This document shows positions 8,191-15,849 of a stretch of DNA of 64,000 bases, piece after piece. Under the pieces are notes generated by a model. That model did no database searches and was not told the origin of the DNA. It saw nothing but the letters and a program-made list of their open reading frames with translations. Numbering within the stretch: position 1 is the first letter of the stretch; every line of letters starts with the position of its first letter. The stretch lies in the NCBI GenBank assembly GCA_051747385.1, contig JBNJGB010000004.1, positions 124,001-188,000 of the forward strand. Direction: 5' to 3'. This stretch comes from JBNJGB01 sp051747385 (GTDB taxonomy: Bacteria; Myxococcota_A; UBA9042; PHBI01; JACKFB01). Position numbers and translations under genes: made by a program.

Positions 8191-9938
8191 GGCACGCAGT
8201 CCCGGACCCAGGCCTCCACGGTCTCGGCGCGCTTCCCGGCGCGGGCCTCGGCGGCCTCGAGGGGCTCGTCGTCGGCCACCGGCTCCACCACCTCGACGTA
8301 GCTCTTGAGCTTTGGCTCCGTCCCGCTGGGGCGGATGACCAGGCGCGTGCCGTCCTCCAGCCAGAACGTGAGGACGTTGCTCCGCGGCAGGTTCGCCTCC
8401 TCGGCGTCCGGCCCCAGGAGGTCCCGCGTCCGCGCCACGGGGACGCCGCCGATGCGGTTCGGCGTGCGCTCCCTAAGGGCGGCCAGGACCGCTTGGATGC
8501 GGGCACGCCCCTCCGCGCCGGGCAGGACCGTGGAGACCTGGCGGGTCAGGTGCAGGCCGTGCTCACGAGACAGCTCGGCGAGCCGATCCAGCAGCGTGCG
8601 GCCGTCGGCCTTCAGCGCGGCGGCGCACTCCATGGCCACCTGGGCCGCCCCGATGCCGTCCTTGTCGCGGACGGCGGGCCCGACGCAGGATCCGAGGGCC
8701 TCCTCGAAGCCGAACACGAAGCCGCGCCCGTCGTCGCCCCGCTGGAGCGCCCGGTCCCAGATCCACTTGAAGCCGGTCAGGCTCTCCCCGTAGTCGACCC
8801 CGTGGTGGCGCGCGAGCCGCTCCAGCATCGACGTCGACACGATGGTCGTGCCGACGTACGGGCGCTCCGGCATCCGACCCTGGCGCTCGCGCTCCGTGAG
8901 CAGCCAGTCGGCGAGCAGCACCCCGATCTCGTTGCCGGTGAGGATCCGGTAGCCCTCCTCGCGCGACGGCTCCCGCACCCCGACGCACAGGCGATCGGCG
9001 TCCGGATCGTTGGCCAGGATGAGGTCCGCGCCCACCTCACGCGCCCGCTCCAGCGCCAGGTCCAGGGCGCCGCCTTCCTCGGGGTTCGGGAAGTCGACGG
9101 TCGGGAACTCGGCGTCCGGCTCCGCCTGCTCCTCCACCGCGTGCACCCGCTCGAAGCCCCGTCGCCGGAGCGCGGCGTGGAGCAGGCGATGGCCCACGCC
9201 GTGGAGCGACGTGGTGACGGCGACGACCTGGGCCGGCGGGCGCTTCGTCCCCATGCACTGGGCGTCCAGGGCCTGCAGGTAGGTGTCCTGCAGCCCGTTG
9301 CCGAGCACGTCCAGGCGCCCGTCCTCCACCGCGGCGTCGAAGGGCGTCCGGGGGAGCTGGAGGACCGGCCCCGCGGCGTCCATCTCCTCCCGGATGCGCG
9401 CGTCCTGGGGCGGGACGATCTGGGAGCCCCGCTCCGAGTACACCTTGAAGCCGTTGTACTCGGGCGGGTTGTGGCTGGCCGTGACGATGGCGGTCCCCGC
9501 GGCCCTCAGATACCGGCCGGCGAAGGCCACGAGCGGCGTGGGGGCGACCTCCGGCAGCCAGTGCACCCGCAGGCCGTGGCCGGCGATGATCTCCGCCGCG
9601 CGCCAGGCCAGCTCTCGGGACAGACGGCGGGCGTCGTGCCCGATCACCACGCCCCGCTCGCGGGCGTCCGGGACGTCCTCGAGGAGCTGTCGGGCCAGCC
9701 CGGCCGCGGCCCGGGAGATGGTGGCGAGGTTCATCCGCGCCGGCCCCGCGCCCAGCAGCCCGCGCAGCCCGGCCGTCCCGAACTCCATCGGACCGGCGAA
9801 CCGCTCCGCGAGATCCTCGAGCATGTCCTCCTCCATGAGGAAGGCCAGCTCGTCCCGCGTCGCCGGATCCGGGTCGTCCGCCATCCACGCACGGGCCATC
9901 GCGCGCAGCTCAGCCGCGTGGTCCGAGATCCTCTCCAT
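8184..9938 (-). CDS. phosphohexomutase (PGM/PMM family)
   Basis: A 584-aa alpha-D-phosphohexomutase. The N-terminal MEFGTAGLRG, the phosphoserine loop TASHNPPEYNG (about residue 155), the Mg2+ loop DPDADRL (about 311), the sugar-binding region (GFKWIWDRA) and the C-terminal phosphate-binding RPSGTEPKLK (about 536) occur in family order. The length and GFKWIWDRA segment fit the PgcA/PGM2-like subgroup, which interconverts glucose-1-P and glucose-6-P or other sugar phosphates, rather than short GlmM or ManB. The stop and last Gln codon lie inside a dispersed repeat. The secreted-protein gene is 20 bp upstream on the same strand. Confidence 0.92.
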   Translation of the reverse strand: MERISDHAAELRAMARAWMADDPDPATRDELAFLMEEDMLEDLAERFAGPMEFGTAGLRGLLGAGPARMNLATISRAAAGLARQLLEDVPDARERGVVIGHDARRLSRELAWRAAEIIAGHGLRVHWLPEVAPTPLVAFAGRYLRAAGTAIVTASHNPPEYNGFKVYSERGSQIVPPQDARIREEMDAAGPVLQLPRTPFDAAVEDGRLDVLGNGLQDTYLQALDAQCMGTKRPPAQVVAVTTSLHGVGHRLLHAALRRRGFERVHAVEEQAEPDAEFPTVDFPNPEEGGALDLALERAREVGADLILANDPDADRLCVGVREPSREEGYRILTGNEIGVLLADWLLTERERQGRMPERPYVGTTIVSTSMLERLARHHGVDYGESLTGFKWIWDRALQRGDDGRGFVFGFEEALGSCVGPAVRDKDGIGAAQVAMECAAALKADGRTLLDRLAELSREHGLHLTRQVSTVLPGAEGRARIQAVLAALRERTPNRIGGVPVARTRDLLGPDAEEANLPRSNVLTFWLEDGTRLVIRPSGTEPKLKSYVEVVEPVADDEPLEAAEARAGKRAETVEAWVRDCVPQ

Positions 9939-9958
9939 GGCCGCTCACCCCGCCAGGC

Positions 9959-10525
9959 TCAGAGCGACCGCACCTCCACCCGGCCGTCGGGGTCGATCGA
10001 TCGCTCGCAGCCACAACCGTATGCCGGGCCCTCCCGCTCGATCAACGCCCCGAGCGAGGTCGTACGGCGCGAGAACACGAGCCGCCCCTCGCCGTCCGTG
10101 ACGTGGACGTCGTCGTTGTCGAAGGACACGACGTGGAGGCCGTCGGCGTTCACCTCGCCCGGCGCGATCACGGTGATCCGTGCGCCGCGGGACGTGACGG
10201 AGTGGGTGTAGATGGGCGCCCCGGCCTCGTCGCGGACGATCGTCGTTCGCGCCTGGCGACCCGGGACCGGGCGTCGGACCCGCTCCGGGCCGCGCTCCAC
10301 CAGGGACTCGCAGTCGGCCCGCAGGACCACCTGGCGGCGGGCCGGATCGAGGACGGTGAGGCTGTCGGCGTCCCGCTCGACCACCAGGTGGGGCCCGGAC
10401 TGCACCTCCGACAGGGTCAGCAGCAGGTCCAACCCGTCGCACGACGACGCCTCGGCGGCGGCGCGACCGGGGAGCGCGAGGAGCGCGAGCAGGGCCAGGA
10501 CGGACGGCAGGGTGAGGCGCTTCAT
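9959..10525 (-). CDS. secreted protein of unknown function
   Basis: A 188-aa protein with a clear signal peptide (MKRL followed by a Leu/Ala core, cleavage near AAA-EA at about 25). The mature part is beta-strand-rich with four cysteines, including a CGC triplet near the C-terminus. No family recognised. It sits 20 bp upstream of the phosphohexomutase gene and may share its transcript. A repeat element (copy B) begins 56 bp upstream of its ATG, so the promoter must lie in or beside that element. Confidence 0.7.
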   Translation of the reverse strand: MKRLTLPSVLALLALLALPGRAAAEASSCDGLDLLLTLSEVQSGPHLVVERDADSLTVLDPARRQVVLRADCESLVERGPERVRRPVPGRQARTTIVRDEAGAPIYTHSVTSRGARITVIAPGEVNADGLHVVSFDNDDVHVTDGEGRLVFSRRTTSLGALIEREGPAYGCGCERSIDPDGRVEVRSL

Positions 10526-10581
10526 GGCGGGCAGGATACCCCCGCGCGCGGCTCCACCTCAAGACGCCGGGTCACATCGCC

Positions 10582-10737
10582 CAGGGCGGTCGCAAAGTCG
10601 ACCGCCCTCCCTTGCCCTTGCCCTTGCCCTTGCCCGCTCTCAGACGCGCAAAACCCATCGTCTCCGAGCGGGTGCAATCGGCGCCGGGCGCCGTACCGCC
10701 GCGCGGCCCTCACTTCTCCGACCTTGCGATTGCCCCG
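10582..10737 (+). mobile_element. CAGGGC-ended MITE-like element, copy B
   Basis: A 156-bp copy. It starts CAGGGCGGTCGCAAAGTCG, keeps the perfect left hairpin AGGGCGGTCG/CGACCGCCCT, has one TTGCCC unit fewer than copies A and C, and ends GATTGCCCCG (one change from the consensus end). Flanks TCACATCGCC (10572-10581) and CCACCTCGCC (10738-10747) agree at 8 of 10 bases, a decayed target duplication. It occupies most of the 230-bp gap between the crotonase and secreted-protein genes. Confidence 0.85.
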
Positions 10738-10755
10738 CCACCTCGCCCGCCGCGG

Positions 10756-11559
10756 CTACCCCCCCTTGTAGTCCGGCTCCCGGCGGGCCATGAACGCGGA
10801 CACGGCCTCGGCCAGGTCCTCGGACTGGAGGAAGGCGGCGTTCCAGGCCGCGACGTACTCCAGCCCCTCGGACATGGGCTTGCCCTCGCCGAAGCGCAGG
10901 ACCTCCTTGACGCCGCGGACGGCCAGGGGCGGGTTGGCGGCGATCTCCTCCGCCATGTCCGTGGCCGCCTCGTCCAGGGACTCCCGGTCCGGGAGGACCC
11001 GGTTGACCAGGCCCATCTCCAGGGCCCGCTCGGCGTCCACGTCGCGCCCGGTGAAGGCCAGCTCCCGGAGGTTCCCCTGGCCGATGATGCCGGGGAGGCG
11101 CTGGAGACTCCCCAGGTCCGCCACCATGGCCACCCGCGTCTCCCGCAGCGAGAACTTCGCGACCTTCGACGCCAGCCGGACGTCGCACGCGCTGGCCAGG
11201 TCCAGGCCGCCGCCGATACACCAGCCGTGGACGGCGGCCACGACCGGCACGGGGAGCGCCGCCACCGCGCCCATGGCCCCCTGCCAGCGCCGGATGAGGC
11301 CAAGGAGCTCGGTGCGCGGGCCTGCGAGCCCCCCGCCGCTCAGCAGCGGGCCGTGCTCCTTGAACGCCGCCGGAAGGTCCAGGCCGTAGCTGAAGGCCTT
11401 GGCCGTCCCCCGGAGGACGACTGCGCGGAGGTCCTCCCGGCCGGCCAGGTCCTCGCACACGGAGGCGAGCTCCCCGAAGAACGCCGGCGGCATCGTCCGG
11501 CCGGTCATGGTGATCCGCGCGACGCGGCCGTCCTGCTCCACCTCGAAGTGCTCCCACAT
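10756..11559 (-). CDS. enoyl-CoA hydratase/isomerase, dienoyl-CoA isomerase-like
   Basis: A 267-aa crotonase-fold protein. The oxyanion region HGWCIGGGLDLASACDVRLA (111-130) is intact. Downstream, E140 and D148 (RETRVAMVAD) are spaced exactly like the Glu/Asp pair of delta3,5-delta2,4-dienoyl-CoA isomerase (ECH1), and the following LGSLQRLP also matches that group. This favours dienoyl-CoA isomerase over hydratase activity, in breakdown of unsaturated fatty acids. No other beta-oxidation gene is adjacent. The ATG is preceded by a GGAGGA-like site. Superfamily certain, substrate inferred. Confidence 0.88.
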   Translation of the reverse strand: MWEHFEVEQDGRVARITMTGRTMPPAFFGELASVCEDLAGREDLRAVVLRGTAKAFSYGLDLPAAFKEHGPLLSGGGLAGPRTELLGLIRRWQGAMGAVAALPVPVVAAVHGWCIGGGLDLASACDVRLASKVAKFSLRETRVAMVADLGSLQRLPGIIGQGNLRELAFTGRDVDAERALEMGLVNRVLPDRESLDEAATDMAEEIAANPPLAVRGVKEVLRFGEGKPMSEGLEYVAAWNAAFLQSEDLAEAVSAFMARREPDYKGG

Positions 11560-11741
11560 GCTGTCCTCCTCCGGCGCACGGTGTGTGTCCGCTCCGCGTC
11601 AGCCTTGCGTCCGGATCCTCGATGTGCAAGGGGTTGAGCCGTATGTGGTTCATGGTCAGCGTCATGCATCAGCCCGACTGCGCGTAGGGAATCCTCCACC
11701 CGGAAGGCCCTGTTCTGCCCTGCACGCATCGAGGTGTGCCC

Positions 11742-13154
11742 ATGAGCGCGACCGCCCACCACGACCCCCACCCGTCCGCCGCGGAGCCGGAGGACACCAC
11801 CCCCCTCCGACACCTGAAGCCGCCCGTGGAGCCGGGTGAGCTGAGCTGGCGCGAGCTGCGCCGCGACGCCTTCTGGCAGCGCGTCCCCGCCTGGCGGGAC
11901 GTGGACGAGGCGACATTCCTCGACCCCATGTGGCAGGAGCGGAACGCCGTCACGAGCCCGAAGAAGCTGCGCAAGGCCGTCGGGGACGTGATCGGCGAGG
12001 CGTTCCTGCGCGACCTGGAGGAGGGCCTCCACCACGCGCCCATGGCCGTCCGGGTGACGCCGTACATCCTGGGACTCATCGACTGGTCGAACCCGTGGCA
12101 CGACCCGCTGCGGCGCCAGTTCCTGCCCCTGGGCTCCCAGCTCCAGCCCGATCACCCCATGCTCACCCTGGACAGCCTGGGCGAGCAGGCCGACTCCCCC
12201 GTGCCCGGCCTCACCCACCGGTATCCGGACAAGGCCCTGTTCCTCGCCCTGGACACCTGCCCGGTCTACTGCCGCTTCTGCACGCGGAGCTACGCGGTCG
12301 GCACGCCCACGGACGAGGTGGACAAGGTCAGCTACAAGGCCACCCGCGATCGCTGGGAGCTGGTGTTCCGCTACATCGCGGAGCGGCCGGAGCTCGAGGA
12401 CATCGTGATCAGCGGCGGCGACGCCTACCGGCTCAAGCCGAGCCAGGTCCGGGAGATCGGCGATCGGCTCCTGGACATCCCCCACGTCCGGCGCTTCCGC
12501 TTCGCCACGAAGGGTCTGGCCATCATGCCCATGAAGATCCTGCGCGACGAGGCCTGGCTGGACGCCCTCACGGAGGTCGTCGAGCGGGGCCGGCGGATGG
12601 GCAAGGAGGTGGCGCTCCACACCCACTTCAACCACCCGGCGGAGATCACGGGCATGTCCGGGGACGCCGCCCAGGTGCTGTTCGAGCGCGGCATCACCGT
12701 GCGGAACCAGACCGTGTTCCAGCACGGGGTGAACGACGCGGCCGACACCATGATCGAGCTCTGCAAGCGGCTGAGCTGGATGAACGTCCACCCGTACTAT
12801 GTCTACATGCACGACCTGGTGCGGGGGACGGAGGACCTGAGGACGACCCTTGCCCGCGGCATCCAGGTGGACAAGCGCCTGCGCGGGACGACCGCCGGCT
12901 TCAACACGCCCACGTTCGTGGTCGACGCGCCCGGCGGCGGCGGCAAGCGGGACGTGCACAGCTTCGAGCACTACGACCGGGAGACGGGCATCTCCGTGTA
13001 CTCGGCCCCGTCGGTGAAGCACGACAAGCTGTTCACCTACTTCGACCCGCTGTCCGAGCTGTCCATCCCCATGCAGCAGGCGTGGCAGGACTCCCGGCTT
13101 CGCCACCAGATGATCCACGACGCCCTCAGCGCCGCCCGCCGCGGCATGATCTAG
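11742..13154 (+). CDS. KamA-family radical SAM aminomutase
   Basis: A 470-aa radical SAM enzyme of the lysine 2,3-aminomutase family. The [4Fe-4S] motif CPVYCRFC gives C173, C177 and C180. It is followed by VISGGDAYRL, ALHTHFNHPAEIT (PLP/substrate region) and NQTVFQHGVND, typical of KamA-like proteins. Family members use SAM and PLP to shift an amino group on lysine, glutamate or related substrates; the substrate cannot be read from the sequence. Start at the ATG with GAGGTG just upstream. Monocistronic; its stop is followed two bases later by a dispersed GGGGTCAAACC repeat. Confidence 0.9.
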   Translation: MSATAHHDPHPSAAEPEDTTPLRHLKPPVEPGELSWRELRRDAFWQRVPAWRDVDEATFLDPMWQERNAVTSPKKLRKAVGDVIGEAFLRDLEEGLHHAPMAVRVTPYILGLIDWSNPWHDPLRRQFLPLGSQLQPDHPMLTLDSLGEQADSPVPGLTHRYPDKALFLALDTCPVYCRFCTRSYAVGTPTDEVDKVSYKATRDRWELVFRYIAERPELEDIVISGGDAYRLKPSQVREIGDRLLDIPHVRRFRFATKGLAIMPMKILRDEAWLDALTEVVERGRRMGKEVALHTHFNHPAEITGMSGDAAQVLFERGITVRNQTVFQHGVNDAADTMIELCKRLSWMNVHPYYVYMHDLVRGTEDLRTTLARGIQVDKRLRGTTAGFNTPTFVVDAPGGGGKRDVHSFEHYDRETGISVYSAPSVKHDKLFTYFDPLSELSIPMQQAWQDSRLRHQMIHDALSAARRGMI

Positions 13155-13155
13155 T

Positions 13156-13184
13156 GGGGTCAAACCTACTCACTTCTCACTTTT
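13156..13184. repeat. GGGGTCAAACCTACTCACTT repeat, copy 1
   Basis: The 20-mer GGGGTCAAACCTACTCACTT continues as a T-rich tail and recurs at 53133. It lies just after the KamA stop in a convergent gap, followed within 15 bp by a GACCGCCG-like inverted repeat. Similar GGGGTCAGACC-type sequences are, as I recall, common short repeats in bacterial genomes, but I could not check this. Confidence 0.6.
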
Positions 13185-13257
13185 CCGGCGCGAGTGACCG
13201 CCGCGGACGGCGGCGCTCCACCCCTGCCGGGGGATGTCCGGGGCGCCGGCGACAGGC

Positions 13258-13635
13258 TCAGTCGTGGGCGAGGAGGTCGTGGATGTGGGCGTTCAGCTCC
13301 GCCAGCCACCGGTCGAGGCGCTCCTCCTCGTCCGCGGGGACCCAGCCGGCCAGGTAGTCGGTCGGCACCGGGGTCTCCTCGACCCGGAGGACGGCGGCCA
13401 CGGCCTCCGACCCGCCCGGGCGCGTGAAGCGCTCCTTCCGGAGGTGGCTCTCGTCCGTGAGGTCCGAGGTGTAGCCGAACGACCAGCGGGGCTCCCGGCG
13501 GTGGATGCCGACATGGCCCAGGCGCAGGACGTCCGCCTGCCTCTCGATGCCCTGGAGGCGAAGATCCTGGAAATCGTCCCAGCTCGCCGCCACCTCCTCG
13601 AGCCGCTCCGAGTCGATGATCGCCATGCTCACCAT
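13258..13635 (-). CDS. small protein of unknown function
   Basis: An acidic soluble protein of 122-125 aa depending on which of two in-frame ATGs is used (MVSMAII: 13635 or 13626). The second has a closer GGTGAG. It is rich in Glu, Asp, Arg and Trp with no signal peptide, membrane segment or recognised motif. It is convergent with KamA and divergent from the zinc-ribbon pair. Codon use matches the neighbours, so I believe it is real, but no function can be assigned. Confidence 0.6.
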   Translation of the reverse strand: MVSMAIIDSERLEEVAASWDDFQDLRLQGIERQADVLRLGHVGIHRREPRWSFGYTSDLTDESHLRKERFTRPGGSEAVAAVLRVEETPVPTDYLAGWVPADEEERLDRWLAELNAHIHDLLAHD

Positions 13636-13773
13636 GATAGGGACTGTCGGGTGTTCTGTGTACCGCCCCCGGGCGGTCCACGCGGCGCGAGCGGAATCGG
13701 GGCCGACGGCCGTTCGTTGGCACCACGGACGCCCGCTTGAACCCCCCGCACGGGCTGTGGCCTACTTCCTGTC

Positions 13774-14409
13774 GTGACCCACTGTGAGCTCCACCCCGAC
13801 CGCGAAGCGGTGGGCGCCTGCGCCGACTGCGGACGGTTCATCTGCCGTGAGTGCGATCGCGGCCCCGGGAAGCTGACCTGCCCGACCTGCGCCGCGCGCG
13901 GGCACGGGCGGCGGAGGACCCCCGAGGCCCAGCAGGTCGCGCCCGTGCAGGTGCTCGTGGGCCAGCACCAGCCCCCGGCGACGGCGCCGCAGCACACACG
14001 CGAGAGCATCCGGCGCGCGTCGGGTCTGCCGACACCGGGCGGAGTCCAGCGACCGACGACGGGCCAGCGCTGGGCCTGGGTCCCGGCGGCGGGCTTCATC
14101 TGGTCGCTGGCGCTGTTCGGCGCACGCGGGCTGTGGTGGATCGCCGCCATCCCGCTGCTCCTGCTCTCCCTGTACGGGGCGCGGTGGCTGTGGCAGCGGC
14201 ACCGGAGCGAGCGCTTCGAGCAGAAGGCCCTCCGCGTGTTCCGGAACCTCCGGGGCGAGGCGGTGACCAAGCAGGACGTCGTGCGCGAGCACGGCCTGGA
14301 CCCGGACGACGCGGACGACGTCCTCCAGTGGCTGGTGGCCCACGAGCTGTTGGAGGTCGACTGGACCGACCTGGAGCGTCCCCTCATCTACCGACGGGGG
14401 AGCGCATGA
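13774..14409 (+). CDS. zinc-ribbon (B-box-like) membrane protein with winged-helix tail
   Basis: A 211-aa protein starting at GTG. Residues 1-42 carry Cys/His pairs (HCELHP, CADCG, CRECD, CPTC) resembling a B-box-type zinc finger. A hydrophobic region at about 100-145 forms one or two membrane helices. The C-terminal 60 residues (RNLRGEAVTKQDVVREHGLD ... DVLQWLVAHELLEV) look like a winged-helix module. It overlaps the next gene as ATGA, and the two share the zinc-finger-plus-membrane layout, suggesting a paired membrane complex. Such proteins are usually annotated only by the B-box. Role unknown. Confidence 0.75.
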   Translation: MTHCELHPDREAVGACADCGRFICRECDRGPGKLTCPTCAARGHGRRRTPEAQQVAPVQVLVGQHQPPATAPQHTRESIRRASGLPTPGGVQRPTTGQRWAWVPAAGFIWSLALFGARGLWWIAAIPLLLLSLYGARWLWQRHRSERFEQKALRVFRNLRGEAVTKQDVVREHGLDPDDADDVLQWLVAHELLEVDWTDLERPLIYRRGSA

Positions 14410-14840
14410 ACTGCGCCCTGCACACCGACCAGCCGGCCACCGCCGTCTGCTGTGACTGCGGCAACGGGGTGTGCGCCACCTGCCGCAACAAGATGTTCGG
14501 GCGGAACTACTGCGACGCCTGCGCGATGCGCCTCGAGGAGAAGATGCTCGCGCGGAACGACACCCCCCGGACCGAGGTGGTGGTCCAACAACGCCTCGGC
14601 CCGCCCGCGACCGCCGGCCCCGGCAAGAGCCCCGCCGTCGCAGCGGCCCTGTCCGTGGTCTTCCCGGGCGCGGGACAGCTCTACTGCGGCCGGACCGGGC
14701 GCGGCATCGGCGTGTTCATCGGCACCGTCGTCCTCACGCCCGTGTTCATCGGGTGGCTGCTCTGGTTCGCCCAGATCTTCGACGCCATGAACATCGCCAA
14801 GGAGCACAACCGGGAGCAGGGCCTCCTGCCCCCCTTCTGA
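14406..14840 (+). CDS. zinc-ribbon TM2-like membrane protein
   Basis: A 144-aa protein. The N-terminus repeats the Cys/His pattern of its neighbour (CALHTD, CCDCG, CATC, CDAC), a B-box-like zinc finger. After a short linker comes a TM2-like unit: SVVFPGAGQLYCGRTGRGIG followed by two membrane helices and a charged tail. TM2-type modules often sit in small membrane proteins with uncharacterised sensing or assembly roles. The ATG overlaps the upstream stop as ATGA, so translation is coupled. The longer open frame beginning at 13851 is a shadow. Confidence 0.78.
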   Translation: MNCALHTDQPATAVCCDCGNGVCATCRNKMFGRNYCDACAMRLEEKMLARNDTPRTEVVVQQRLGPPATAGPGKSPAVAAALSVVFPGAGQLYCGRTGRGIGVFIGTVVLTPVFIGWLLWFAQIFDAMNIAKEHNREQGLLPPF

Positions 14841-14911
14841 GGCTTCTTGCGCGGCAGGCGGTGCGTCGGTACGGTCGGCCCTCCCCGCGCCACCCCGTCG
14901 GAGGCACGCCC

Positions 14912-15703
14912 ATGATGGCCATGGCCCGTCCGCTCGCACTCCTCGCGACCCTCGCCCTCCTCACCGGTTGCAACGTGGCCGACCTGCCGCCGCTTCCGGG
15001 CGACACGACGGGCGAGGAGGACGTCGAGGACACCTCCACGACGCCCGACACGACGGACCGGGACGTGGCCGAGGACACCACGGCCGACGAGGACGTCGCC
15101 GAGGACACCACGGCCGACGAGGACGTCGCCGAGGACACGCGGGCCGACACCGTCCAGGACACGGCAGGCGACGCGGGCGAGGACGCCGAAGCCGACGCCG
15201 TGGGGGACACGGGGGGCGACGCGACCGAGGACGCCGGGGCCGACACGCTCCAGGACGCCTCGCCGGACGCCGCCGCCGACGCCGTGGGGGACACGACGAC
15301 CGACGCCACCGAGGACGCCGCCGTCGACGTCGCGGCGGACATGGCCGGGGACGCCGCCGCGGACACCGCCGACGGCGCCGCCGTCCCGTACACCTGCCAG
15401 GAGGTGGGCGCGCAGGGCTGCTGCACGGCGGACGGCGTGCTGTACTACTGCCTGACCGACACGGTCACGGAGGAGCAGTGCGCCTCCGGGTGCGGCTGGG
15501 ACGTGGCCGACGAGGGCTTCGCCGGCTACTACTGCGACGTCCCCGAGCAGAGCGACCCCGACGACCTGTACCCGTACCTCTGCCCGGGCGAGACCTGCGC
15601 GGACGCCTGCGCCGACATGGAGTGCGGCTTCGACTGCGGCCAGGCCTGCGGCGAGTGCACGGGTGGCGACGTCTGCGAGGCCGGGACCTGCGTCACTCCC
15701 TGA
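14912..15703 (+). CDS. Asp/Ala/Thr-rich lipoprotein with Cys-rich end
   Basis: A 263-aa lipoprotein. The signal peptide ends in LLTGC; residues about 30-160 are a low-complexity acidic tract built from 4- to 10-residue D-containing units (EDVAEDTTAD repeated, then DAxxDA units); the last 100 residues carry about 16 cysteines in CxxxC-like pairs. Such acidic stalks with a Cys-rich head are common on the surface of Myxococcota and could bind Ca2+ or act as a spacer. GGAGG lies seven bases before the first of two ATGs. Function unknown. Confidence 0.78.
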   Translation: MMAMARPLALLATLALLTGCNVADLPPLPGDTTGEEDVEDTSTTPDTTDRDVAEDTTADEDVAEDTTADEDVAEDTRADTVQDTAGDAGEDAEADAVGDTGGDATEDAGADTLQDASPDAAADAVGDTTTDATEDAAVDVAADMAGDAAADTADGAAVPYTCQEVGAQGCCTADGVLYYCLTDTVTEEQCASGCGWDVADEGFAGYYCDVPEQSDPDDLYPYLCPGETCADACADMECGFDCGQACGECTGGDVCEAGTCVTP

Positions 15704-15728
15704 CCCCCTCGGTCACGACCCGCCGAGG

Positions 15729-15791
15729 GCCGTCGGTGCGGCGGGAGGTGGCCGTCGGTGCGGCGGGAGGTGACCGCCGGGGACGGCGGTC
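15729..15791. repeat. 22-bp tandem duplication plus GACCGCCG hairpin
   Basis: A perfect 22-bp unit starting GCCGTCGGTGCGGCGGGAGG occurs twice head-to-tail (15729-15750, 15751-15772). It runs into the inverted repeat GACCGCCG-GGGA-CGGCGGTC (15772-15791), the same hairpin that ends the convergent-gap repeat copy at 41352-41371. It lies between the convergent lipoprotein and thrS genes and probably serves as a transcript-end structure. Confidence 0.65.
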
Positions 15792-15849
15792 CTGCTGCAG
15801 ATCTCTCTTGGCGCTTTGCCGCGAGACAATCGGTCAGGGCGCCGATGGC

